Source: TC-15 sp034437275
Lineage (GTDB): Bacteria; Chloroflexota; Anaerolineae; Aggregatilineales; Aggregatilineaceae
Length of the DNA stretch: 38,217 nt
Direction of reading: 5' to 3'
NCBI GenBank assembly: GCA_034437275.1
Contig: DAOTUD010000035.1
Span: 1 to 38,217 of the forward strand
Part shown: positions 24,500-32,544 of the stretch, piece after piece
Layout of the letters: every line of letters starts with the position of its first letter
Numbering within the stretch: the first letter of the stretch is position 1
Made by a program: the position numbers and the translations under genes
The notes under the pieces: model-generated
The model's input: only the letters and a program-made list of their open reading frames with translations
What the model was told of the DNA's origin: nothing
The model's database searches: none

Positions 24500-24735
24500 A
24501 TTTCGGGGCGCGCCCGGTGCTGCTGGTGTACACCGCGCGCGATGCGTGGCCCCGGCGCGGCGTGCCGTGTATGGTCGCGGCGGCGACCAACCCGGTCACC
24601 GTGCAGCGTTACGCGGGCAATGCGCACGGCGTCGATCTGCTGTGGTCCGAGGGCGAGACGCTGCTCCCGCTGATCCTGGATTGGCTGGCCGCGCCCGGTG
24701 TGCCGGGGCCGGTTGAGTTCGTGAATTGTACCATA
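24500..24735 (+). pseudogene. C-terminal remnant of an alpha/beta hydrolase
   Basis: The plus-strand frame holds RPVLLVYTARD followed by VTVQRYAGNAHGVDLLWSE and LILDWLAAPG. This matches the last strand, the catalytic His (AHG) and the final helix of dienelactone-hydrolase-like alpha/beta hydrolases. The nucleophile Ser and everything before it are missing. Just upstream is a C-rich repeat fragment (about 24440-24500) that may mark the breakpoint. The frame runs on to 24816 with no further homology. The rest of the 24395-24915 gap shows no gene. Confidence 0.5.
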
Positions 24736-24915
24736 CAAGGCGCTTGTGCGCCGCGCCTTATATCCCCATATCTAAAGACAGGGGCTTTACGGCGCATTTT
24801 GGTAAATAACCCGTAAGAAGCTGGCCTGTGCAGCAACGTTTGGCGGGGCTGCACGTAGAACACAGTAGACAGTAGGACGAGAACGCAGACAGTCAAGCGA
24901 GGGAGTGTAGCATCA

Positions 24916-25575
24916 ATGAGCGAAAACAAAAACAACGGACAGCCGCCTAAACCGGAAGACATGGGCGACAAGCTCGACGAGGAAATCAAGGAAACGGTGC
25001 ACGATTGGGCCGACGACCCGGAAGGCGGCGATCTGAAGGACCTGGCCGCCAAAGTCGATGTCCGGCTGCGGGCCACGGTTGGCGGCTGGGTCGGCACGGG
25101 AGAAGACGCCGGCTGGAGCGAGATCGGCTCCAAGATGGACGCCAACACGCGCAGCCAACTGGGCGCGTGGGTCGGCACAGAAGAGGACGCCGACTGGGTG
25201 ACGATCAGCGGCCAGATGGAAAACCGCGTCCGGCTGGGGATCGCGCGGCTGTTCAAGGCCGAGCGCGAGGAAGGCGATCCGCGTTGGGCGGATATCGGGG
25301 CCAAGCTGGAGGAGGACATGCGCGATTTCACCAGCGCGCTGGTTGGGGCCGAGCGCGGCGCAAGCTGGCGCGACATCGGCAGCACGCTGGCCGACCGCAC
25401 GCGCAGCGCCTTCGATACCATCTTTGGCAGCAAGGAAACCGGCGGTGAGGAAGACAAGGCTCGCTCCCGGTCGGTCAAGATCGAGATCGAAGCCGAGGAA
25501 AAAGACGTGGGCGGCGATGATGACGGTGATGATGGCGACGCCCCGTCCGTCAAATCCAGCAAGCCGGTTGATTAG
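24916..25575 (+). CDS. Unrecognised acidic protein with internal Trp-Ile-Gly repeats
   Basis: A 219-residue soluble protein with no signal peptide or TM. Residues 1-45 and 170-219 are charged and disordered, the tail very acidic (GGDDDGDDGD). Between them are about four imperfect repeats of 26-34 residues, each with an R-x-x-hydrophobic start, a W/L-VG-x-E motif and then W-x-x-IG-x-K/T-M/L: GWVGTGEDAGWSEIGSKM, AWVGTEEDADWVTISGQM, RLFKAEREEGDPRWADIGAKL, SALVGAERGASWRDIGSTL are the four cores. I know no family with this pattern. Start ATG 24916 has CGAGGGAG 11 bp before it. A good terminator follows, so it is probably a monocistronic gene. Confidence 0.75.
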   Translation: MSENKNNGQPPKPEDMGDKLDEEIKETVHDWADDPEGGDLKDLAAKVDVRLRATVGGWVGTGEDAGWSEIGSKMDANTRSQLGAWVGTEEDADWVTISGQMENRVRLGIARLFKAEREEGDPRWADIGAKLEEDMRDFTSALVGAERGASWRDIGSTLADRTRSAFDTIFGSKETGGEEDKARSRSVKIEIEAEEKDVGGDDDGDDGDAPSVKSSKPVD

Positions 25576-25601
25576 TGCGGCTTAGCGCGCGGCCTGGTTG
25601 G

Positions 25602-25638
25602 TCCCCGGAGCATACCGGCTGCGCTCCGGGGATTTTTT
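25602..25638 (+). terminator. Rho-independent terminator
   Basis: TCCCCGGAGC (25602-25611) pairs perfectly with GCTCCGGGGA (25623-25632) and is followed by TTTTTT (25633-25638). It ends the repeat-protein transcript before the convergent WD40 gene. Confidence 0.92.
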
Positions 25639-25666
25639 GATCGCCCGCGTGACGTGGGGACGGGTC

Positions 25667-26890
25667 TTACTCCATCGGCACCGCCCACAGCCGCAGCGCG
25701 CCGGGTTCGGCTTCGCGGCCTTCGTCGGCTTCGATGGCAGCCAGCCCGGCGTCGACCGTTGCCAGCCAGGTTCCGTCCGGGCTGAAGGCGACCAGCGTCA
25801 CGCCGCCCGCGTGGCTTTCCAGCGTGGCCAGCACGCCATCTTCCGGTGTCCACAGCTCGACGACGCCCGCCTCGCTGGCTTCGATGCGCGCGGTTTCGCC
25901 GTCGTCGGTCTCGGCGACGTCATACGCCGCGCGCCCGACCGCGACCAGTGCGCCATCCGGGCTGTAGGCGGCGCTGAGCACGTCCGAGCCGGGGCCGTTT
26001 TCCAGCACATGCACGACTTCCGCCGCCGCAATGTTCCAGATGCGCGCGGTGAAATCGTCGCTGACGGTCAGCAGCCGCGACCCGTCGGCGTTGAAGTCCA
26101 GCGTATGCACCCAGTCGGTGTGCCCTTCCAGCAGCGCGATCGCGTCGCCGGGGGCGGCATCCCACAGCCGCACGTCGTTATCCCAGCCGCCCGACGCGAT
26201 CTGTGCGCCCGCCGGGCCGAGTGCCATGCTCCACACGATGTTGTCATGGCCGGTCAGTGTGGCCTGCGTGCTGCCGCTGGCGGCATCCCACAGCCGCAGC
26301 GTATGGTCGGAGCTGGCGGTGATCAGGCTGGCCCCGTCGGCGCTGAAGGCGACGTCGTACACGCCGCCGGTGTGGCCCTCGAACGACCCGGTCAGGGTCG
26401 GGCTGTCACCGTCGAGCGCCCACAGCCACGCGCGCTGATCCAGCGAGCCTGCCGCCAGTTGGGAGCCGTCCGGGCTGAAGGCAACGCTCCACACCGGTTC
26501 GTCCGGTTCGCTGAGCGCGGCGATCTGCGCGCCGCTGGCCGCATCCCACACGCGGACCATGCCATCCCACCCGGCGGACGCCAACAGGCTGCCGTCCGGG
26601 CTGAAGGCCACGTCCCACACGGTGCTGGTGTGGCCTTGCAGCGCCAGCGGGGCGGCGGCCCAATCCCCGGCATCGTAGAGCCAGATGTCCGGCGTGCCGG
26701 CGACGGCTAGCTGTGTGCTGTCCGGCGACCAGGCCAGCGCGTTGACGGTCTCGTATTCGACGGTCAACTGTTCGGCGAGGTCGGCGGCGTTGGCCGGGGC
26801 GATCGGGGTGCCGCCGTCCTGGGCCAGTGCCGGGAGCATCCCGCCCACGAGCAGCGCGGTCAGCATGGTAATCATGACGAGTCGTTTCAT
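25667..26890 (-). CDS. Secreted WD40-repeat protein
   Basis: A 407-residue protein with a signal peptide (MKRLVMITMLTALLVGGML, cleavage likely after ALA). It is followed by eight WD40 blades, each recognisable by a V-x-x-hydrophobic-A-F/W-S-P-D core: VNALAWSPD, VWDVAFSPD, VWSVAFSPD, VYDVAFSAD, VWSMALGPA, VHTLDFNAD, VLSAAYSPD and VTLVAFSPD. It would form a single eight-bladed propeller outside the membrane and act as a binding scaffold; no enzymatic motif is present. The seventh-to-eighth blade contains an acidic insertion. The start at 26890 is chosen for the minus-strand GGGAG about 10 bp upstream; the longer frame to 26944 precedes the signal peptide. Confidence 0.85.
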   Translation of the reverse strand: MKRLVMITMLTALLVGGMLPALAQDGGTPIAPANAADLAEQLTVEYETVNALAWSPDSTQLAVAGTPDIWLYDAGDWAAAPLALQGHTSTVWDVAFSPDGSLLASAGWDGMVRVWDAASGAQIAALSEPDEPVWSVAFSPDGSQLAAGSLDQRAWLWALDGDSPTLTGSFEGHTGGVYDVAFSADGASLITASSDHTLRLWDAASGSTQATLTGHDNIVWSMALGPAGAQIASGGWDNDVRLWDAAPGDAIALLEGHTDWVHTLDFNADGSRLLTVSDDFTARIWNIAAAEVVHVLENGPGSDVLSAAYSPDGALVAVGRAAYDVAETDDGETARIEASEAGVVELWTPEDGVLATLESHAGGVTLVAFSPDGTWLATVDAGLAAIEADEGREAEPGALRLWAVPME

Positions 26891-26942
26891 TGGTAATAAT
26901 CTCCCGTTCGTTAATCGCAACCAAAAATAACGGACTACACGC

Positions 26943-26948
26943 ATTATA
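26943..26948 (-). promoter_or_regulatory. -10 box of WD40 gene
   Basis: A perfect TATAAT on the minus strand, 53 bp before the start codon. The -35 at the expected distance is poor (ATACGG). Confidence 0.45.
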
Positions 26949-27028
26949 GCGTAGAATTATCTGAAGCCGTATGCTGGGGTGCGAATTGCGCCCTTGTTAT
27001 CGTATATACCAATGACTTGCCAATGTAG

Positions 27029-27184
27029 AGGCAGATTTACACGCTGTACGACATTTATCGCAAGCAGGGCACGCGCCCGCCGCTGCCCGTGTGGGTCTGG
27101 GTGATCGTGATCCTGGGGGCCGGGCTGGTTGGCCCGGTGCTGTACCTGGTGATCGGGCGTAAGGAGTCGTGGGAGCAAACATGA
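27029..27184 (+). pseudogene. PLDc_N-type membrane protein remnant
   Basis: After an in-frame TAG (27026-27028), 51 codons read YTLYDIYRKQG, a hydrophobic helix, then GPVLYLVIGRKESWEQT, the typical end of small PLDc_N proteins. The beginning (first TM helix) is missing. Its stop overlaps an ATG (ATGA, 27181-27184) that opens an ABC ATPase remnant, so a former operon was cut at both ends. Confidence 0.6.
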
Positions 27185-27275
27185 ACGCAATTGATATTCG
27201 AAACCTGACCAAACGCTTCGGGTCGTTTATAGCGCTCAAGGGCTTCGACCTGACCGTGCCGCGCGGCGCGGGCGT
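27181..27275 (+). pseudogene. ABC transporter ATPase remnant (N-terminal 30 residues)
   Basis: MNAIDIRNLTKRFGSFIALK and GFDLTVPRGA are the first strands of an ABC ATP-binding protein. The frame then leaves the family (GVVCAPRFRIL) before any Walker A sequence and stops at 27435. No further ABC sequence follows; the promoter and start of the CysQ-like gene come next. Confidence 0.65.
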
Positions 27276-27337
27276 CGTTTGTGCCCCGCGTTTTCGTATC
27301 CTGGGGCGCTGGTCCCGGCCCCACAGCCCGCCTGATC

Positions 27338-27366
27338 TTTCATCGGCGGGGGGGCTGCGCTACAAT
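27338..27366 (+). promoter_or_regulatory. Possible promoter of the CysQ-like/sbcD operon
   Basis: TTTCAT (27338-27343), a 17-bp spacer, and TACAAT (27361-27366), 38 bp before the GTG start. The -35 is a poor match. Confidence 0.4.
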
Positions 27367-27404
27367 AGCGTCCACGTTGGCCCCTATTGTTTGGAGAAAA
27401 CCAC

Positions 27405-28391
27405 GTGGATTTGTCACAAGAACTTGAAACGATAAAGACCATCGCCCGCATGGCCGCCTCCGTGTGCCAGAACATCCAGTCCGAACTGGTCAACCCGGCG
27501 GAGAAGGATGGCCGCGAGCCGGTGACGATCGCTGACTACGCCTCCCAGGCGTTGATCGGCCATGCGCTGTCCGAGAACTTCCCCGACGACACCGTGATCG
27601 CCGAGGAGCGCTCCGAGGAGTTCATGCTGCTGCTTGACGATCGCCAGCGCGCGCTGGTGCAGCGTTTTGTCACGGACGCGATTGGCGGCTATGTATTCGA
27701 GGAGCAGATTTGCGCCTGGCTGGACTTCGGCAAGGCGTCGGATACGCGACGCACCTGGATGATCGACCCCATCGACGGCACCAAAGGTTTTGTCGGTGGG
27801 CGGCACTACTGCGTCGCGATCGGGCTGTTGGATGCCGGCGAGCTGATGCTGGGGGTGCTGGCCAGTCCCGGCTTCTACAGCGACGCCGACGATCCCCCGC
27901 CTGAACCCGGCCTGCTGGCCTATGCCCGGCGCGGGGCGGGGGCGTATGTCGAGGCGCTGTACGGCGGCCCGCGCGAACCGGTCCAGGTTTCGCGCGTGAC
28001 CGATCCGCGCGAGGCGACGCTGCTCACCAGCTTCGAGTCGGCACACATGGATTCGGCGTTTATCGATGCGGTGGCGCACAAGCTCAACCGGGGCGACGAC
28101 GCCCCGCGCCGCCAGCTGGACAGCCAGGACAAATACGCGATGGTCGCGGTCGGCAAGGGCGACCTGTACCTGCGCGTGACGCCCGACCCATCCTACCATG
28201 AAAAGGTGTGGGATCACGCGGCGGGCTACATGATCGTGACCGAGGCCGGCGGGCGTGTCACCGACCTGGACGGCAAGCCGCTGGACTTCAGCCAGGGGTC
28301 CCGGCTGAGCGAGAATCACGGCCTCGTCGTCAGCAACCGCTACCTGCACGACACCGTGCTGGACGCGGTGCAGAAAGTCAAGGCGGGGTAA
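27405..28391 (+). CDS. Inositol monophosphatase/CysQ-family phosphatase
   Basis: A 328-residue Mg-dependent, Li-sensitive-type sugar or nucleotide phosphatase. Metal ligands are Glu67-Glu68 (VIAEERSE), the motif DPIDGTKGF (121-129), and the Asp in KVWDHAAGYMIVTEAGG (about 268). The KGF after DPIDGT and the overall length are closer to 3'(2'),5'-bisphosphate nucleotidases (HAL2/CysQ, which remove the 3' phosphate of PAP) than to myo-inositol phosphatases. The start is GTG at 27405 because GGAG (27393-27396) is 8 bp upstream; an in-frame TTG at 27387 overlaps that RBS. Only 2 bp separate its stop from sbcD, so the two are cotranscribed. Confidence 0.83.
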   Translation: MDLSQELETIKTIARMAASVCQNIQSELVNPAEKDGREPVTIADYASQALIGHALSENFPDDTVIAEERSEEFMLLLDDRQRALVQRFVTDAIGGYVFEEQICAWLDFGKASDTRRTWMIDPIDGTKGFVGGRHYCVAIGLLDAGELMLGVLASPGFYSDADDPPPEPGLLAYARRGAGAYVEALYGGPREPVQVSRVTDPREATLLTSFESAHMDSAFIDAVAHKLNRGDDAPRRQLDSQDKYAMVAVGKGDLYLRVTPDPSYHEKVWDHAAGYMIVTEAGGRVTDLDGKPLDFSQGSRLSENHGLVVSNRYLHDTVLDAVQKVKAG

Positions 28392-28393
28392 CC

Positions 28394-29632
28394 ATGGCCG
28401 ACCCGATCCGTGTGCTGCACTTCGCCGATGTGCACATCGGCATGGAAAACTACGGGCGCACCGATCCCACCACCGGCCTGAGTTCGCGGGTGGTGGATTT
28501 TCTGCGCCGCATGGACGAGATGGTCGCCCATGTGCTGGAGCAGGACGTCGACCTGGTGATCTTCGCCGGGGACGCCTTCAAGACGCGCAACCCGTCGCCT
28601 ACCTTCCAGCGCGAATTTGCCTTCCGCATCCAGGACCTGGCTGCACACTGCCCGGTCGTGCTGCTGGTCGGCAACCACGACCTGCCGTCGATTGAGCGCC
28701 GCGCCTCCAGCATCGAGATTTACGAGACGCTCAACGTGCCCAATACGCTTGTCGGGCGCGACTATGCGCTGCACGAGATCGAGACCAAGCGCGGCCCGGT
28801 GCTGGTCGCCACCGCCCCATATCCGGCCCGTAACCACCTGCTGCAAGACGTGGACGTGCCGCACCGCAGCACCATCGCCGAGATCGACGCCCTGCTGGAG
28901 CAGCACCTCGACCAACGGCTGCAAGCCCTGGCCGAGGAGGCCAACCAGTACGATATGCCGCGCCTGCTGACCGGGCACTTCAGCGTGTCTGGCGCGACCT
29001 TCGGCAGCGAGCGCAGCGTGATGCTGGGCCGCGACGTGACGCTGATGCTCAGCACGGTGGCCGATCCGGCCTGGGATTACGTCGCGCTGGGGCACATCCA
29101 CAAGCACCAATGCCTGAACCTGGGCCGCGCCGACCAGCCGCCGGTCGTCTACAGCGGCAGCATGGAACGCATCGACTTCGGCGAGGAACTGGACCCGAAG
29201 GGCTTTGTGTGGGTCGAACTGGAGCGCGGGCGCGCACACTGGGAGTTCGTCGAGGTGGCCAGCCGCCCGTTTACGACGCTGCGCGTGGACGTCAAGCGCG
29301 CCGGGGATCCCAACCAGGTGGTGCTGGACGCGATCCGCCGCCACGATCTCGACGATGCCGTCGTGCGCCTGATCATCAGCGCCGACCCGGAAGCCGACCT
29401 GCTGCTCAACGAGCGCACCCTGCAGCACGCGCTGCGCGATGCCGGGGCCAACCACGTCGCCGCCATCCAGCGCGACGTCGAGCGCCCGGCCCGGCTGCGG
29501 CTGGGCACTTCGCCGGAGGGCCTCAGCCCCGACGACCTGCTGGAGCGCTACCTGCAAAGTAAAGACGTGCCGTATGACCGCATCGAGGTGCTGCTGGAGC
29601 ACGCGCGGCAGTTGTTCGACCTGGAGGAGTGA
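28394..29632 (+). CDS. sbcD: SbcD/Mre11-family DNA exonuclease subunit
   Basis: A 412-residue metallophosphoesterase nuclease that, with the SbcC ATPase, opens hairpins and trims DNA ends. Phosphoesterase motifs in order: FADVHIG (Asp12, His14), FAGDAFKTRNPS (about 56-67), LVGNHD (about 93-98), LLTGHFSVSG (about 193-202) and ALGHIHKHQ (about 233-241). The C-terminal 120 residues would be the DNA-binding cap and the SbcC-binding helix (LLERYLQSKDVPYDRIEVLL). The ATG at 28394 lies 2 bp after the CysQ-like stop. The partner gene starts about 207 bp downstream, after a fragment of decayed coding sequence, which is an unusual gap for this pair. Confidence 0.92.
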   Translation: MADPIRVLHFADVHIGMENYGRTDPTTGLSSRVVDFLRRMDEMVAHVLEQDVDLVIFAGDAFKTRNPSPTFQREFAFRIQDLAAHCPVVLLVGNHDLPSIERRASSIEIYETLNVPNTLVGRDYALHEIETKRGPVLVATAPYPARNHLLQDVDVPHRSTIAEIDALLEQHLDQRLQALAEEANQYDMPRLLTGHFSVSGATFGSERSVMLGRDVTLMLSTVADPAWDYVALGHIHKHQCLNLGRADQPPVVYSGSMERIDFGEELDPKGFVWVELERGRAHWEFVEVASRPFTTLRVDVKRAGDPNQVVLDAIRRHDLDDAVVRLIISADPEADLLLNERTLQHALRDAGANHVAAIQRDVERPARLRLGTSPEGLSPDDLLERYLQSKDVPYDRIEVLLEHARQLFDLEE

Positions 29633-29638
29633 GCCGCA

Positions 29639-29832
29639 TGGACAAAGCTTTTTGGCGCGCGATCATCGCGGCGGATTATGCTGTGCTGCAGCGCCAGTCC
29701 GACCCGGCCCACAGCCCGCACCAGGGCGGCCTGGGCCTGACGATTGCCCGGCGCATATCTATTTGGACTCTTAAACGTGGGGCGCTTCCTCCCCGTAGCA
29801 AGCTATGGGGTATCCGCGCTAAATTTGAATGA
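29639..29832 (+). pseudogene. Chimeric coding debris between sbcD and sbcC
   Basis: The frame from 29639 starts MDKAFWRAIIAADYAV, like the beginning of a HEAT/DUF2785-type protein. It switches directly to DPAHSPHQGGLGLTIARRIS, which resembles the G2 box region of a histidine kinase ATPase domain. It then runs into unrelated residues to the stop at 29832. Two decayed gene ends joined together is my reading; the similarity calls rest on short stretches and could be chance. Confidence 0.4.
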
Positions 29833-29839
29833 GGATGGT

Positions 29840-32404
29840 ATGCTCCCGACTCGACTCGAACTGAGAAATTTCCTGGCGTATCACAACCCGGACCCGATCG
29901 TCTTCGACGGCATTCACCTCGCCAGCCTGACCGGCCCCAACGGCGCGGGGAAGTCCTCGCTGCTGGACGCGATCACCTGGGCGCTGTGGGGCAAGGCCCG
30001 CGTGCGCTCCGACGACGACCTGATCCACCAGGGCCAGACCGAGATGCTCGTCCAGCTTGATTTTTTGCAGGGCGAAATGCGCTACCGCGTGGTGCGCAAG
30101 CGGCAGATGGGTAAGACCGCCCGCACCGGGCGCAGCGCGCTCGACCTGTTCGTGTGGGACGACGCCACCGGGCGTTTCCAGCCGATCACCGCCCCCTCGA
30201 TCCGCGAGACTGATCGCCGCATCACCGACCTGCTGCGGCTGGATTACGACACGTTCGTGCATTCGGCTTTCTTGCAGCAGGGCCGCGCCGACGCCTTCAC
30301 CATCAAGACCCCGGCCCGGCGCAAGGAGATCCTGGCCGAAATCCTGGGGCTGGAGCAGTGGCAGCTCTACGAACAGCGCGCCAAGGAGCAATTGCGCCAG
30401 ATCGATCATGAACTGGACGTGATCGCCTACCGGCTGGGCGAGATCGAGCGCCACGAAGCCGAAGAACCCGCGCTGCGCCGCGATCTTGACGTGGCCGAGG
30501 CGGCGCTGGAAGAGGCCGCCGCGCGCCGCGAGGAAGCCGAAGCGCGCTACCAGGAGGTCGCCGGGGCCGAGCAGCAGATGCAGCAGGCCCAGGACCGGCT
30601 CGCCCAGGCCGAACACCGCCGCAAGCAGCGCCAGGCCGACCTGGACGACATCGACGCCGAGGTCGCGCGCTACGAAGCGCAGCAGGCCGAACTCCAGGCG
30701 GTGATCGCCGAGCGCGAGACGATCCAGGCCGGCTATGCCCGCTTGCAGGCGGCGCGCGAAACCGACCAGGAACTTGGCGAAAAGCTCCAGGCGATGGACG
30801 CCATCAAGGACCGCCTGAACGACGTCACCACGCGCATCCAGCAGGCCCGCGCCGACCTCGAAGCGCAGGCCAGCGTCCACCGCGACCGCATTGCCACCGC
30901 CGAGCGCACCGCGAGCGAACTGGCGGCGCTCCAGGCCGACCTCTCCGAGGTGCAGGCCGAGGTGGCACACCTGGAAGCCGAGGAGGAACGCCGCGACGAC
31001 CTGCGCAGCACGATCGGCGATCTCAACGCCGAGCGCGTCGAATTACGCGCCGTCAATCACGCCCTGTATGACGAGATGCAGGCCATCAAGGCGCGCATCG
31101 CGGATGTGCAGGCGGCGGAGGCGGTGTGCCCGTTGTGCGGCCAGCCGCTGGACGAGGCCACAAAAACCACGCTGCTGGACGAACTACAGGCCGACGGCAC
31201 CGACCGGGGCAACACGCACCGCGCCAACCAGGCACGCATGGCCGAAATCGACGAGACTATCGCCGCGCACGAGGAGGAGATCGCCGCGATTGAGCTGGAA
31301 CTGCGGCGGCTGCAAGCGCTGCGCGACCGGGCGGCGGCGCTGCGCGCCAGCGAGGAGTCCGCACAGGAGGCCGCGCAGACCGTCGAGGAACAAAGCGCCG
31401 AACTGCGCGGGATCGAAAAGCTGCTCGCATCGGGCGAGTACGCGCAGGAACTCCAGGCGCAGCGCGACGCGATCCAGGCGGAGATCGACAGCCTGGGCTA
31501 CGACTCCGAGGCGCACACTGCCGCCCGCGAGACGCTCTCCACCTACCACGATTACGAACGCCGCCAGCACGCCCTGGAAACGGCGCAGGATCAACTCCCC
31601 GAAATCGAGGCCAACATCGAAAAGGCCAAAGCCCGCCGCGCGCGCTGGCTGGAGGCGCTTGCCAAGGAGGAGGGCGAAGCCGAGGCTGCCCGCCTGGCGA
31701 TTGATGGCCTCAAGGAGCAGGTCGCGGAGGCCCGCCGCCGCGACGAGGAAGTGCGCCGCCGCCGTACCGAGGAGAAACGCGCCCAGGAGGGTGTCATCCG
31801 CGCGCAGCAGGCGCTCAACGCGCTGGAGCAGGCCCGCCAGCACAAGGCCGAACTGGAGACACGCCGCGCCGAACAAAGCGAGCGCAAGGGCATCTTCGAG
31901 GACCTGCGCGCCGCGTTCGGCAAAAACGGCGTACCGGCCATGATCATCGAGGCCGCCATCCCGGAACTGGAGGAGGCCGCCAACCACCTGCTCAGCGCCA
32001 TGACCGCCGGGCGGATGCACGTCCGGCTGGACACGCAGCGCGAAAAACGCACGGGCGGCGTGGCCGAAACGCTCGATATTTTGATCAGCGACGAACTGGG
32101 CACGCGCAGCTACGAGGCCTATTCCGGTGGCGAGGCGTTCCGCGTCAACTTTGCGATCCGCGTGGCGCTCAGCCAGATGCTCGCGCGGCGCGCCGGGGCG
32201 CAGTTGCGCACGCTGTTCATCGACGAGGGCTTCGGCACGCAGGACGAGGCCGGACGCCAGCGGCTCGTCGAGGCGATCAACACCGTGCAGGACAATTTCG
32301 ACCTGCTGCTGGTCATCACGCACATCGAGGAGCTGCGCGACGCCTTCCCGGTGCAGATCGAAGTCGACAAGACGCCGGATGGCAGCCGCCTCCGCGTGCG
32401 GTAG
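29840..32404 (+). CDS. sbcC: SbcC/Rad50-family ATPase
   Basis: An 854-residue SMC-like ATPase. Walker A is TGPNGAGKSS (about residues 31-40) and the Q-loop is HQGQTEM. Two long coiled coils (about 180-420 and 445-690) flank a zinc hook CPLCGQPL at about 430, nearly the midpoint. The signature motif is YSGGEAFRV (about 762) and Walker B is LFIDEGFGTQDE (about 791-802). It pairs with SbcD to process DNA ends and hairpins. The protein is short for SbcC (bacterial forms often exceed 1000) and close to archaeal Rad50 length. The ATG at 29840 follows GAGGATGG; the frame upstream (from 29744) has no family similarity. Confidence 0.93.
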   Translation: MLPTRLELRNFLAYHNPDPIVFDGIHLASLTGPNGAGKSSLLDAITWALWGKARVRSDDDLIHQGQTEMLVQLDFLQGEMRYRVVRKRQMGKTARTGRSALDLFVWDDATGRFQPITAPSIRETDRRITDLLRLDYDTFVHSAFLQQGRADAFTIKTPARRKEILAEILGLEQWQLYEQRAKEQLRQIDHELDVIAYRLGEIERHEAEEPALRRDLDVAEAALEEAAARREEAEARYQEVAGAEQQMQQAQDRLAQAEHRRKQRQADLDDIDAEVARYEAQQAELQAVIAERETIQAGYARLQAARETDQELGEKLQAMDAIKDRLNDVTTRIQQARADLEAQASVHRDRIATAERTASELAALQADLSEVQAEVAHLEAEEERRDDLRSTIGDLNAERVELRAVNHALYDEMQAIKARIADVQAAEAVCPLCGQPLDEATKTTLLDELQADGTDRGNTHRANQARMAEIDETIAAHEEEIAAIELELRRLQALRDRAAALRASEESAQEAAQTVEEQSAELRGIEKLLASGEYAQELQAQRDAIQAEIDSLGYDSEAHTAARETLSTYHDYERRQHALETAQDQLPEIEANIEKAKARRARWLEALAKEEGEAEAARLAIDGLKEQVAEARRRDEEVRRRRTEEKRAQEGVIRAQQALNALEQARQHKAELETRRAEQSERKGIFEDLRAAFGKNGVPAMIIEAAIPELEEAANHLLSAMTAGRMHVRLDTQREKRTGGVAETLDILISDELGTRSYEAYSGGEAFRVNFAIRVALSQMLARRAGAQLRTLFIDEGFGTQDEAGRQRLVEAINTVQDNFDLLLVITHIEELRDAFPVQIEVDKTPDGSRLRVR

Positions 32405-32419
32405 CGGGCTTGGCCGCAC

Positions 32420-32505
32420 CCCTTAACCCCCGGCCCCTTTTCCCCCTCTCCACCGGGTGTGCCAGCACCTGTCTCGGATGGAGAGAGGGACGAGAGGGGG
32501 AGGCC
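32420..32505. repeat. C-rich imperfect inverted repeat after sbcC
   Basis: A run of CCCC-rich tracts (CCCCTTAACCCCCGGCCCC, TTCCCCCTCTCC) faces GGAGAGAGGG and GAGAGGGGGAGG further on, giving an imperfect stem. It is similar in style to the other C-rich repeats in the window but lacks their GTTATG or CTAGTACA tips. Confidence 0.45.
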
Positions 32506-32544
32506 AAATCAACCCGGTGCACATCAGCATGAAAGTAGTTTTGT

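Noticed and set aside
24457..24816. Intact 119-residue gene
   Set aside because: The front half is repeat sequence and the middle matches only the tail of a hydrolase; better described as a remnant.
27275..27435. Remainder of the ABC ATPase frame as a real small protein
   Set aside because: Similarity ends before Walker A, and the frame runs through the promoter and start of the CysQ-like gene.
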